Of a stretch of DNA of 48,061 nucleotides, positions 25,920 through 34,407 are shown piece by piece. The notes under the pieces are model-generated. The model made no database searches and was not told where the DNA came from. It saw only the letters and a list, made by a program, of their open reading frames with translations. The position numbers and the translations under genes were made by a program. Positions within the stretch are counted from its first letter, which is position 1. Every line of letters begins with the position of its first letter. This DNA is from Okeania sp. SIO3I5 (GTDB taxonomy: Bacteria > Cyanobacteriota > Cyanobacteriia > Cyanobacteriales > Microcoleaceae): positions 1 to 48,061 of the forward strand of contig NZ_JAAHHT010000047.1 of assembly GCF_010672085.1 (NCBI RefSeq), in the 5' to 3' direction.

Positions 25920-27356
25920 ATGACTACTCAAGTAAAAAACTTAGTAAATCAACCTTATAAATATGGTTTCGTCACTGACATTGAATCGGAAACCATTCCT
26001 CGCGGACTCAGTGAAGACATAGTTCGTCTGATATCTGCTAAAAAGAATGAACCAGAGTTTATGCTCAATTTCCGTCTCAAAGCATATAAGAAGTGGCTGC
26101 AAATGAAGGAACCTGTTTGGGCAAATGTTCACTACCCACAAATAGATTACCAAAATATTGTTTACTATTCGGCGCCAAAAGTTCAAGATAAGAAGAAAAG
26201 CTTGGATGAAGTAGATCCGACTCTCCTAGAGACTTTTGAGAAACTAGGCATTCCTCTATCAGAGCAGAAACGTTTGAGCAATGTTGCGGTTGATGCTGTA
26301 TTTGATAGTGTTTCTGTTGCTACTACTTTTAAGGAGAAACTTGCTGAAGATGGTGTTATTTTCTGTTCTATTTCTGAAGCATTGCAGGAGCATCCAGAAT
26401 TAGTGGAAAAATACTTGGGTAGTGTGGTTCCAGTAGGAGATAATTTCTTTACTGCTCTTAACTCTGCGGTATTTAGCGATGGCTCTTTTGTTTTTATTCC
26501 TAAAGGTGTACAATGTCCTATGGATTTATCCACATACTTTAGGATTAATAATGGTGATTCTGGGCAGTTTGAGCGTACTTTAATTGTGGCAGAGTCAGGT
26601 AGTTCTGTAACCTATCTTGAAGGTTGCACTGCTCCGATGTTTGACACTAACCAACTTCATGCTGCTGTAGTGGAACTTGTTGCTCTCGACAATGCTGAGA
26701 TTAAATATTCGACGGTGCAAAACTGGTTTGCTGGGGATAAAAATGGTAAGGGTGGTATTTATAATTTTGTAACTAAGCGCGGTTTGTGCAAGGGAGTAAA
26801 TTCTAAAATTTCCTGGACGCAAGTAGAAACTGGTTCAGCTATTACCTGGAAATATCCTAGTTGTGTTTTGGTTGGTGACAACTCTGTGGGAGAATTTTAC
26901 TCAGTCGCTCTAACTAATAATAAGCAACAAGCAGATACAGGTACAAAAATGGTACATATTGGGAAAAATACTCGCAGTACAATTATTTCTAAGGGTATTT
27001 CTGCTGGAAATTCTGCTAATAGTTACCGTGGTTTAGTGAAAATGGGATCTGGTGCAAAGGGTGCGCGGAATTATTCTCAATGTGACTCAATGTTAATTGG
27101 CGATCGCGCTCAAGCAAATACTTTTCCTTATATTCAAGTGGATAATAATACTGCTAAAGTTGAGCATGAAGCTTCTACTTCTAAAATAGGAGAAGACCAA
27201 CTTTTCTATTTTAGTCAAAGGGGTATTTCTGCTGAAGATGCAGTGTCTATGATTATTAGTGGTTTCTGTAAGGATGTGTTTAATGAATTGCCAATGGAAT
27301 TTGCTGCGGAAGCTGATAAATTATTGAGTTTGAAATTAGAAGGAAGCGTTGGATAA
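25920..27356 (+). CDS. sufB: SufB, Fe-S cluster assembly scaffold subunit
   Basis: This 478-residue protein shows the normal SufB length and conserved blocks: [20 protein letters not shown] at the start, [60 protein letters not shown], and the C-terminal [20 protein letters not shown] with the His/Glu region. The Cys of the central beta-helix and the interface residues toward SufD are present. SufB forms SufBC2D, receives sulfur from SufS and builds a 4Fe-4S cluster. It is divergent from sufR and probably controlled by it. AGGAAATAAGTAAA precedes ATG 25920. Confidence 0.97.
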   Translation: MTTQVKNLVNQPYKYGFVTDIESETIPRGLSEDIVRLISAKKNEPEFMLNFRLKAYKKWLQMKEPVWANVHYPQIDYQNIVYYSAPKVQDKKKSLDEVDPTLLETFEKLGIPLSEQKRLSNVAVDAVFDSVSVATTFKEKLAEDGVIFCSISEALQEHPELVEKYLGSVVPVGDNFFTALNSAVFSDGSFVFIPKGVQCPMDLSTYFRINNGDSGQFERTLIVAESGSSVTYLEGCTAPMFDTNQLHAAVVELVALDNAEIKYSTVQNWFAGDKNGKGGIYNFVTKRGLCKGVNSKISWTQVETGSAITWKYPSCVLVGDNSVGEFYSVALTNNKQQADTGTKMVHIGKNTRSTIISKGISAGNSANSYRGLVKMGSGAKGARNYSQCDSMLIGDRAQANTFPYIQVDNNTAKVEHEASTSKIGEDQLFYFSQRGISAEDAVSMIISGFCKDVFNELPMEFAAEADKLLSLKLEGSVG

Positions 27357-27503
27357 TTAATAATTAATAATTAATAATTAATAATTATTAGGCGTTGCTG
27401 ATTTTGGGTTATGATTCGTATTTTTTTACAATTTTCAAACTATTGAATAACGAATATTTGAGATTATTGAATTTTTATTTTCATACCTTGATTCAGCAAC
27501 GCC
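27357..27503. mobile_element. Heptamers plus a 113-bp inverted-repeat element (GGCGTTGCTGA ends)
   Basis: TTAATAA heptamers (27357-27390) are followed by an element bounded by GGCGTTGCTGATTTT at 27391 and the inverted TGATTCAGCAACGCC ending at 27503. It has no coding content and separates sufB from the next gene. Confidence 0.75.
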
Positions 27504-27545
27504 AATAATTAATAATGGAGAATTGGTAATTGATAATTGATAATT

Positions 27546-27902
27546 GTGAAAAATAATGTAGTTAAAGAAAAGTCATTTGCATTTGCACTACGAATTGTTA
27601 AATTGTCAAAACACCTTAATCAAGAGAAGCAGGAGTATGTTTTATCAAAGCAATTACTTCGTAGTGGTACAGGAATTGGGGCTTTGGTGCGTGAAGCTGA
27701 ATACGCTGAAAGTACCGCTGACTTTGTACATAAAATGGCTATTGGTTTGAAAGAGGTCAATGAAACTCTGTATTGGTTAGAGCTATTACATCAAGCAAAT
27801 TACATTGATTTCAAAGGGTTTGAGTCAATTAATCAAGACTGTATAGAACTCTTAAAACTCCTGACCAGTATTGTCAAATCTGCCAAATCAAACAACCAGT
27901 AA
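27546..27902 (+). CDS. Four-helix bundle protein (S23/IVP-type) inserted in the suf cluster
   Basis: The likely start is GTG 27546, giving about 118 residues (VKNNVVKEKSFAFALRIVKL). TTG 27537 is an alternative. The protein is helical and carries the family pattern SKQLLRSGTGIGALVREAEY, AESTADFVHKMAIGLKEVNE and TLYWLELL. Proteins of this type occur as ORFs inside 23S rRNA intervening sequences, as stand-alone genes, and (as the bAvd type) with diversity-generating retroelements; their role is mostly unclear. Here it lies between sufB and sufC on the same strand, flanked by repeats on both sides, which suggests recent arrival. The upstream start region is itself repeat-derived. Confidence 0.8.
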   Translation: MKNNVVKEKSFAFALRIVKLSKHLNQEKQEYVLSKQLLRSGTGIGALVREAEYAESTADFVHKMAIGLKEVNETLYWLELLHQANYIDFKGFESINQDCIELLKLLTSIVKSAKSNNQ

Positions 27903-28204
27903 ACAATTGATAATTGATAATGAAAGAGTTTTTGAAATTTCAAGTTTTCTATCTAATACTCTAATTATTAATTATTAATTATTAATTATTAATTATTCAT
28001 TACAAAAGACGGCTATTGTAAAATCGCCAAAATCAAACAACCAGTAAACAATTGATAATTGATAGTGAAAGAGTTTTTGAAATTTCAAGTTTTCTATCTA
28101 ACTCTCTAATATTCTAATTGTCAATTATCCTTTATTAATAATTAATTATTCATTATTAATTATTCATTATTCATTATTCATTATTCATTATAAAAGGTAT
28201 AAAC
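27903..28204. repeat. Duplicated repeat block before sufC
   Basis: AAACAATTGATAATTGATA followed by GTGAAAGAGTTTTTGAAATTTC and TTTTCTATCTAA occurs twice, at about 27901-27966 and 28047-28115. TTAATTA and ATTCATT heptamer arrays fill the remainder. No promoter or gene is obvious. Confidence 0.75.
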
Positions 28205-28990
28205 ATGATTAAAGAAAATAGCGAAGTTATTTTATCTGTTAAAAACTTAACAGCTAATGTAGAAGGAAAAGAGATTCTTAAAGGCTTGAATCTAGAAATA
28301 AAAGCTGGAGAAATTCATGCCATTATGGGTCCGAATGGTTCGGGAAAAAGTACCTTTTCTAAAGTATTGGCAGGTCATCCTGCTTATGAAGTTACAGGTG
28401 GAGAAGTAACATTTTTAGGTAAAAATTTATTAGAAATGGAGCCAGAAGAACGTTCATTAAATGGCGTGTTCTTGGCATTTCAATACCCTCTAGAAATTCC
28501 TGGAGTGAGCAATTTAGATTTTTTACGAGTTGCTTACAATACAAAACGTAAACATCAAGGATTAGAAGAATTAGATGCTTTTGATTTTGACGATTTAGTA
28601 CAGGATAAATTAGATATTGTGAAGATGAAACCAGAGTTTTTAGACAGGAGTGTAAATGAAGGTTTTTCTGGTGGAGAAAAAAAGCGCAATGAAATTTTAC
28701 AAATGGCATTATTAGAGCCAAGTTTAGCAATTTTAGATGAGACAGACTCAGGGTTAGATATTGATGCTTTGAGGATAGTAGCAAACGGAGTAAATCAATT
28801 AGCAAATGAGTCAAATTCTATGTTAGTAATTACTCACTATCAACGTTTATTAAACTATATTGTGCCAGACTTTGTTCATGTAACAGAAAGTGGTAAAATT
28901 ATTAAAACTGGTACAAAAGAACTAGCATTAGAACTAGAAGAAAAAGGTTACGATGATGTGATTGAAGCAGCAAAAGCAATTAATAATTAA
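28205..28990 (+). CDS. sufC: SufC, ABC-type ATPase of the Fe-S assembly complex
   Basis: This 261-residue protein carries Walker [10 protein letters not shown] at about 42-50, the Q-loop region [12 protein letters not shown], the signature FSGGEKKR, Walker [13 protein letters not shown] and the switch His in VITHYQRLL. SufC is the soluble ATPase whose two copies bind SufB and SufD and drive cluster assembly on the scaffold. The length is normal and every ATPase motif is intact. The start [20 protein letters not shown] follows TATAAACATG. Confidence 0.97.
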   Translation: MIKENSEVILSVKNLTANVEGKEILKGLNLEIKAGEIHAIMGPNGSGKSTFSKVLAGHPAYEVTGGEVTFLGKNLLEMEPEERSLNGVFLAFQYPLEIPGVSNLDFLRVAYNTKRKHQGLEELDAFDFDDLVQDKLDIVKMKPEFLDRSVNEGFSGGEKKRNEILQMALLEPSLAILDETDSGLDIDALRIVANGVNQLANESNSMLVITHYQRLLNYIVPDFVHVTESGKIIKTGTKELALELEEKGYDDVIEAAKAINN

Positions 28991-29248
28991 CAATTAATAA
29001 TTAATAATTATCTCCTCTTATTTCTGATACAGTCTACTGTTTCCTGTTCCCTAGCGCGTAGCACTATTAACTGATAACTGAAATGACAACTTTTTAATTA
29101 CTTAATAATTGAAGTGTCACCTAAGTATAGTATGATGGCAGTCGAAGCAAAGGGTGCGGAGATTTATAAATGCTGAAACCCTTTGACAGTGAACTGTTTC
29201 CTGTTCCCTGTTCCCTGTTCCCTAGTTTTGATAATTGGTATAAAAATT
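28991..29248. repeat. Repeat-filled gap before sufD
   Basis: TTAATAA heptamers lie at 28993-29010. The block AGTCGAAGCAAAGGGTGCGG with ATTTATAAATGCTG (29138-29175) also occurs before sufS at about 30796-30830. CCCTGTT heptamers follow (29198-29223). Confidence 0.75.
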
Positions 29249-30610
29249 ATGCAATTGTCCGTAAAACCAGAAATATCTTATTTAGAAAAATTACTAGAAG
29301 AATCTTCTAAAGCAGTTTCTCCAACTGTAGCGCCAGAATTTCCTCTGAATGCAAAAATGGCAACTTGGTTACAACAAGTACGCGATCGCGCAGCAACCTG
29401 GGTGCGTGAGTTGAGTATCCCGACTAAACGAGATGAGGAATGGCGCTTTACTGACTTATCTGCAATGATGAAGTTGGGTTTCCAAGCACCTGCACCAGTA
29501 AACTTGGATGCTTTGAATATCGCTCCATTTATTTTGCCGGAAGCAATAAATAGTCGGTTGGTATTTGTGAATGGGGTATTTGCACCAAAGTTATCATCGG
29601 TGACAGATATAGAAAATCAAATATTTGTGGGCAACTTGGGACAGTTGCCGAGCAAATATCAAGAGCGCGTTGGCAATTATTTGGGGCAACAACCAGGGAG
29701 TCAAGAAGTTTTTACCTCCCTAAATACTTCTGGTTTAACTGATGCAGCAGTAGTATGGTTGCCCAAAAATCAAGTTGTAGAAAAACCAATACATCTATTA
29801 TTTATTGCTACTCAGACGGAAGTTCCCATATTGACTCAGCGCCGTTGTTTAGTGGTAGCGGAAAGTAATAGTAGTGCCACAATAGTTGAGCATTGTGTGA
29901 CAGCAGAAGTAATTTGCCCAGAAGCACCCACTTCTCACCCCTATCTGACAAATACTGTTACAGAAATATGGGTAGAGGAAAATGCAGAAATTAATCATAC
30001 CAGGGTGCAACGAGATGCAGGAGCAGCATTTCATATTGGCAAAACAGCGATCGCTCAAGCTAAAAATAGTCGCTATACCTGTAATGCTATTCATTTAGGG
30101 GCGAAGTTATCTCGTCATAATTTAGAAGTTGCTCAAATGGGAGAGGGAACGGAAACTAATCTTTATGGTTTGGCATTTATTGGCAACGAGCAAGAAGCGG
30201 ATACTCACAGCAGCATTATTTTGAATCATCCCCATGGTGTGACTGATCAACTTTATAAGTGCATTGTTGACAATAAAGCACATTCTGTTTTTAATGGCAA
30301 AGTCTACGTTTCTCAAACTGCCCAGTTGACAAATGCTGCTCAGTTAAATCGTAATTTGTTACTTTCTTCTGGAGGAAGAGTTGATACAAAACCTGAGTTA
30401 GAAATTATTGCCGATAATGTTCAATGTTCTCATGGTGCAACTGTTAGTCAGTTAGATGATGATGAGCTTTTTTATTTGCAAAGTCGAGGTTTGAGTCAAG
30501 AGGCAAGTCGCAATTTATTAATTGATGCTTTTGGCGCAGAAATTATTAACAAGTTGCCCTTAACTTCTTTGCAAAATATTTTAAAACAATGTGTCGCTTG
30601 TAAAGTTTAA
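29249..30610 (+). CDS. sufD: SufD, Fe-S cluster assembly subunit
   Basis: The reading from ATG 29249 gives 453 residues (MQLSVKPEISYLEKLLEESS). The longer ORF upstream runs through CCCTGTT repeats and is not used. The family features are the helical start with KRDEEWRFTDLSAMMK, the beta-helix core, the HIGKTAIAQAKNSRYTC and NLYGLAFIGNEQEADTHSSI segments, and the C-terminal VQCSHGATVSQLDDDELFYL with its conserved His. SufD pairs with SufB in SufBC2D and contributes the cluster-site His. The length is normal. Confidence 0.96.
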   Translation: MQLSVKPEISYLEKLLEESSKAVSPTVAPEFPLNAKMATWLQQVRDRAATWVRELSIPTKRDEEWRFTDLSAMMKLGFQAPAPVNLDALNIAPFILPEAINSRLVFVNGVFAPKLSSVTDIENQIFVGNLGQLPSKYQERVGNYLGQQPGSQEVFTSLNTSGLTDAAVVWLPKNQVVEKPIHLLFIATQTEVPILTQRRCLVVAESNSSATIVEHCVTAEVICPEAPTSHPYLTNTVTEIWVEENAEINHTRVQRDAGAAFHIGKTAIAQAKNSRYTCNAIHLGAKLSRHNLEVAQMGEGTETNLYGLAFIGNEQEADTHSSIILNHPHGVTDQLYKCIVDNKAHSVFNGKVYVSQTAQLTNAAQLNRNLLLSSGGRVDTKPELEIIADNVQCSHGATVSQLDDDELFYLQSRGLSQEASRNLLIDAFGAEIINKLPLTSLQNILKQCVACKV

Positions 30611-30929
30611 AAGAATAAAGAAGGAAGAAGTAATTAAGGAGAAAAGTGAGTTAAAAAGTAGATTTAAACTTACAGTAAACTCCAAGTCTATGAGGTGAAA
30701 ATATTATTAATAATAAAACCTTTGTAGTGCGGGTATCTTGCCGACGAGATTGTTTCCCGAATTACTACTCCCTACTCCCTAAAAAAACTGAAATAGCAGT
30801 CGAAGCAAAGGGCGCAGACATTTATAAATCCTGTTTGCGGAGCATTTCCGCAGGAAAAATTATTTGACAGTTTGCTATTCCCTATTCCCTATTCCCTATT
30901 CCCTATTCCCTAGCGCTATAACTGAAAAG
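30611..30929. repeat. Repeat-filled gap before sufS
   Basis: It contains the AGTCGAAGCAAAGGGCGCAG block, a second copy of the segment before sufD, then TGTTTGCGGAGCATTTCCGC, then CCCTATT heptamers (30881-30910) and TAGCGCTATA. The same TGACAGTTT..CCCTATT..AGCGCTATA string occurs inverted at about 785-835. Confidence 0.75.
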
Positions 30930-32192
30930 ATGACTATTATTCAAGACAGAACTTTGGCAGATAAAGTACGTGCAGATTTTCCGATTTTAAATCAGGAAAT
31001 AAATGGTAAACCACTGGTTTATTTAGATAATGCTGCTACTTCCCAAAAACCCCTAGCAGTTATCAATGCTTGGCAGGAATATTACCTTAAATATAATTCC
31101 AATGTGCATCGGGGTGTTCATACTTTAAGTTCAAAAGCAACAGATGCTTATGAAGGTGCAAGAGATAAAGTTGCTGCTTTTGTAAATGCGGCATCTCGGA
31201 ATGAAATTATTTATACTCGAAATGCTAGTGAAGCTATTAATTTAGTTGCTTATTCTTGGGGGTTAAATAATCTCAAGTCAGGAGATGAAATAATTGTCTC
31301 GGTTATGGAACATCATAGTAATTTTGTTCCTTGGCAAATGATTGCTCAAAAAACTGGAGCAGTGTTGAAATTTGTCGAATTAACTGAAACGGGAGAATTT
31401 AATTTTGAACAATATAAAACTCTGGTTTCAGACAAAACAAAATTAGTAGCAGTTGCCCATGTTTCTAATGTTTTAGGTTGTCTTAATCCAGTAAAAGAAA
31501 TTTGCTTGATCGCTCATCAAAATGGAGCTAAAGTATTAATAGATGCTTGCCAAAGTGTACCTCATTGTGTGGTAGATGTGCAGGCAATAGATTGTGATTG
31601 GTTAGTAGGTTCTGGTCATAAAATGTGCGCTCCGACTGGCATCGGTTTTTTGTATGGAAAGTTGGAATTACTGGAGGAAATGCCACCATTTTTAGGAGGT
31701 GGTGAAATGATTTCTGAGGTGTTTTTTGATCATTCAACTTATGCAGAATTACCCCATAAATTTGAAGCAGGAACACCAGCTATTGGAGAAGCGATCGCTC
31801 TTGGTGCAGCAGTAGATTATCTGACAAATATAGGTATGGAAAAAATCCATAATTATGAGGCAGAATTAACTACTTATTTATTTGATAAATTAGGTGAGAT
31901 TCCGGAAGTAACTATTTATGGACCTCAACCAAATATTAATGGTGAAAATAGAGCAGCATTAGCATCTTTTACAGTAGAAAATATTCATCCCAACGATTTA
32001 TCAACAATGTTAGATGAAGCAGGGGTAGCGATTCGTTCGGGTCATCATTGTGCTCAACCTTTGCATCAATATTTAAAGATTTCATCTACAGCAAGGGCAA
32101 GTTTATATTTCTATAATACTCGTGATGATATTGATGCTTTTATTGTGGCATTGAAAGACACGATAGAATTTTTTGCTAGTATTATGGGTTGA
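30930..32192 (+). CDS. sufS: SufS group II cysteine desulfurase
   Basis: The reading from ATG 30930 gives 420 residues ([20 protein letters not shown]). The upstream ORF extension runs through CCCTATT repeats. The PLP-binding Lys is in [20 protein letters not shown], the catalytic Cys in [16 protein letters not shown], and [13 protein letters not shown] carries the PLP-stacking His. It releases sulfur from cysteine as a persulfide for SufBC2D, usually via SufE (not visible here). The four suf genes keep the order B-C-D-S but not the tight spacing, so whether they still form one transcript is open. Confidence 0.96.
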   Translation: MTIIQDRTLADKVRADFPILNQEINGKPLVYLDNAATSQKPLAVINAWQEYYLKYNSNVHRGVHTLSSKATDAYEGARDKVAAFVNAASRNEIIYTRNASEAINLVAYSWGLNNLKSGDEIIVSVMEHHSNFVPWQMIAQKTGAVLKFVELTETGEFNFEQYKTLVSDKTKLVAVAHVSNVLGCLNPVKEICLIAHQNGAKVLIDACQSVPHCVVDVQAIDCDWLVGSGHKMCAPTGIGFLYGKLELLEEMPPFLGGGEMISEVFFDHSTYAELPHKFEAGTPAIGEAIALGAAVDYLTNIGMEKIHNYEAELTTYLFDKLGEIPEVTIYGPQPNINGENRAALASFTVENIHPNDLSTMLDEAGVAIRSGHHCAQPLHQYLKISSTARASLYFYNTRDDIDAFIVALKDTIEFFASIMG

Positions 32193-32266
32193 ATTTATTA
32201 ATTAATAATTAACAATTAATAATTAATAATTACCTCTATTAAGAAAGGTGATTTGGAAACCAAAAA

Positions 32267-32294
32267 GTAGGGACGTTGCATGCAACGTCCCTAC
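32267..32294. repeat. Perfect 28-bp palindrome, arm GTAGGGACGTTGC
   Basis: The arms pair exactly around GCATGC. It is related to the palindrome at 23819-23848 (CCATGG centre). It lies in front of the DUF4177-like gene and overlaps the spurious upstream extension of its ORF. Confidence 0.9.
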
Positions 32295-32334
32295 AGGATT
32301 GTTATTTTTTTTCCAACTAATCAAGGTTATATAT

Positions 32335-32712
32335 ATGAGAGATTGGAATCTAAACAAACTTATAGTTATTAACTTAATTTTTCTGAATATTGCGATTATT
32401 TTTCTAGCAGTAGGATTAATTTTTTCACCCTATCAAACTTTGGCAATTTCTATTCCTGAAACTCAAGGAAAAACAGAGTCAAAAATTGAATTGATAAATT
32501 CACAAAAGTTAAGTCAGCGTAGGGGGAAAAAATATGAGTATAAAGTTGAATATCAATTTGATTTTCCTAACAGTGAGGGAGAAAGAGACCGCTATGTAGA
32601 AGCTTTTAATAATGCGGGTAAGGATGGATGGGAATTAACTCAAACTGACGTTGTTTTTAATCCTACTAACGGACAAGGGTTATATATTTTGATTTTTGTC
32701 AGAGAAAAGTAA
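32335..32712 (+). CDS. Membrane-anchored DUF4177-like protein
   Basis: The reading from ATG 32335 gives 125 residues; the longer ORF start at 32248 would include the palindrome and is rejected. Residues about 8-36 form a membrane helix or uncleaved signal. Residues about 62-125 (KKYEYKVEYQFDFPNSEGER, YVEAFNNAGKDGWELTQTDV, GLYILIFVREK) match the short DUF4177-type domain, whose hallmark is an aromatic-rich first strand and a DGWELT turn. The function is unknown. It is downstream of sufS on the same strand, but separated by repeats. Confidence 0.7.
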   Translation: MRDWNLNKLIVINLIFLNIAIIFLAVGLIFSPYQTLAISIPETQGKTESKIELINSQKLSQRRGKKYEYKVEYQFDFPNSEGERDRYVEAFNNAGKDGWELTQTDVVFNPTNGQGLYILIFVREK

Positions 32713-32899
32713 GTTGTGATAACAAGAAACCGGGTTTATTACCATCAGGACTTACGCAGACAAACCCAGAAACCCGGTTTCTCATAGATGTTTATTCTCA
32801 AAAACAATGATTTATCGTAGAAACCGGGTTTCTTTGCGTAAGTCCTAACCATTGTTTTTCAAATCACGAAATTGCTTCGGTAAACCCGGTTTCTTAATC
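32713..32899. mobile_element. Element copy C (CAGGACTTACGCA ends) with nested AAACCGGGTTT motifs
   Basis: The ends lie at 32746 and 32846. Inside and around it are four AAACCCGG/CCGGGTTT motifs in alternating orientation (32727-32893), so the region is a stack of palindromes. It separates two convergent genes and might serve as a bidirectional terminator. Confidence 0.75.
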
Positions 32900-33373
32900 T
32901 TATTTTTGTGCTAAAACGTCAATAATTTCTGTATCCATAATTATCTTGCTATTACTAACTAAATCTTCGTGCTTATTGGTGTTAAGAGAGACAGTTATTT
33001 CATTCTTACCTGGTTTTAAATTTCCGAGATAATACCAATTGCTATAAATTCTCGTTATTTTTTCCCCATTAATATATAAATGAGCATGACCTTCATAAGG
33101 GTTACTACTTTGATTAACTGTTTCTGGCACCAATTTAAAATTAGTTAGCTTTAGCTCTAAATTCCATCCTTTCATGGAATCTTGATAAACAAATAAATCT
33201 ACTTGAGGAACTGGTTTTCCTGCTGGAATTTCTACTTTTTTATGACTATGATTCATGTCACTGTGAGACTTATCGGCAACTAAAAAGTTAGCAGAAGAAT
33301 TGACTGTGGTAGTTACTCCTAATCCAGCAGTTAAAATTAGTATTGTAGATGTTAGTTTGAGTATTTTATTCAT
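32900..33373 (-). CDS. Exported His-rich protein of unknown function
   Basis: The reading from ATG 33373 gives 157 residues; the longer ORF adds a 20-residue extension without conservation. A signal peptide (MNKILKLTSTILILTAGLGV, cleavage near residue 27-32) is followed by a His/Asp-rich stretch SHSDMNHSHKKVE that could bind a metal. A beta-rich domain follows, containing PQVDLFVYQDSMKGWNLEL, EGHAHLYINGEKITRIYSNW and GKNEITVSLNTNKHEDL. The last part resembles small periplasmic domains seen in other proteobacterial and cyanobacterial exported proteins, with conserved HAHLY and NxHxxL. It is divergent from the cytochrome b-like gene, with 132 bp between starts, so they may share control. Confidence 0.7.
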   Translation of the reverse strand: MNKILKLTSTILILTAGLGVTTTVNSSANFLVADKSHSDMNHSHKKVEIPAGKPVPQVDLFVYQDSMKGWNLELKLTNFKLVPETVNQSSNPYEGHAHLYINGEKITRIYSNWYYLGNLKPGKNEITVSLNTNKHEDLVSNSKIIMDTEIIDVLAQK

Positions 33374-33505
33374 TGTTTTTGATTTGTTTATTATTAATGA
33401 AAAATAGTACACATAAAGTAGTGAAAGTGTCAAAAGACAAGTTGTAATACTAAAAAAAAAGCTGTCATACTGTAAAATTGAATATAGAAAGAATAAAAAA
33501 AAATT

Positions 33506-34114
33506 ATGTCAAAAACTCAACCCTATCAACCTTTTTTGCTCCGTTTATTTCATGGTATTAATGCTTTATTGGTAATCGCTTGTGTAATTACAGGGTTTTT
33601 GGTTTACGATAGTTGGGATGGTAGATTTGGCAAAGTCGGTTTGACTATCAAAAACCGTAGTTTAATAGATATTCATGGAACTTTTGCTTTTGTTTTATTC
33701 TTTGTATTTTTGGGATTTATTATAGTTAGCATTAAACTCGGCAGAAACCGTTTAGTAAAATCAGATGATTGGCAAAAATTGACAAATAAGGTGGGTAAAA
33801 ATATTTGGTGGTATAGACTGCATCGCGTAGTTAATACCACAATTTTATTCTCGGCAATACTATCAATAGGTTCAGGAAAATTGCAAGATGAAAATTGGTT
33901 ACCTAATGGTGAAATGTATCATGTTTGGTACTCCCTGCATCTGATAGGTTGGGTAATCATGTTATTGGCGATCGCTACTCACTTATTAATGAGTGCTAAA
34001 GTAGGTGGATATCCTCTAATTTTATCCATGTTTAATACAAAATATCTGCCCCAAGAAAGTCCGAAACTATGGCCGGAAAAAATTATTGCTTGGTTAAAAC
34101 ACCCTAGGATTTAA
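33506..34114 (+). CDS. Cytochrome b561/b-type domain membrane protein
   Basis: This 202-residue protein has about four membrane helices (about 17-36, 55-78, 108-124, 138-162). Candidate haem ligands are His16 (LFHGINA), His54 (DIHGTFA), His106 (RLHRVVN) and His144 (SLHLIGW), placed in or at helices as in Ni,Fe-hydrogenase/cytochrome b561-like diheme subunits. No partner such as a hydrogenase or molybdo-subunit is nearby. The divergent His-rich exported protein is the only close neighbour. A role in membrane electron transfer is inferred from the family. Confidence 0.8.
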   Translation: MSKTQPYQPFLLRLFHGINALLVIACVITGFLVYDSWDGRFGKVGLTIKNRSLIDIHGTFAFVLFFVFLGFIIVSIKLGRNRLVKSDDWQKLTNKVGKNIWWYRLHRVVNTTILFSAILSIGSGKLQDENWLPNGEMYHVWYSLHLIGWVIMLLAIATHLLMSAKVGGYPLILSMFNTKYLPQESPKLWPEKIIAWLKHPRI

Positions 34115-34407
34115 TAATTAATAATTAACAATTAATGATTAATTATTATTGAAGGCGACAGTTTGAGTTAATCATATTTTTTTGCAGTTTGTGTTGCAAG
34201 TAACACTAAAATGACAACACATAAGTTGAAAAAACCTAAAAATCTTAGTCTAGAATTTTTGCTATTTTGAATATGTTTTATCAAAGTTCCTAGCTTCTAT
34301 TATGGTAGCTAGGAATTACTGCGTTTAATTTATACGACTTGAGGAATTTATCCTCTAGATATAACTTGAATTATAAGTACAATTTCCAATACCTAAACAC
34401 CCAAAAA
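34115..34407. other. Leader region of cbiG-cobJ without a recognised riboswitch
   Basis: After TTAATAA heptamers (34115-34140) the gap is AT-rich, with a TTCCTAGCTTC..GGTAGCTAGGAA hairpin at about 34288-34315. I looked for the B12-box and other cobalamin riboswitch landmarks and did not find them. Confidence 0.5.

Noticed and set aside
34115-34407. Cobalamin riboswitch before cbiG-cobJ
   Set aside because: No B12-box or the expected conserved blocks are present; the leader is AT-rich with one unrelated hairpin.
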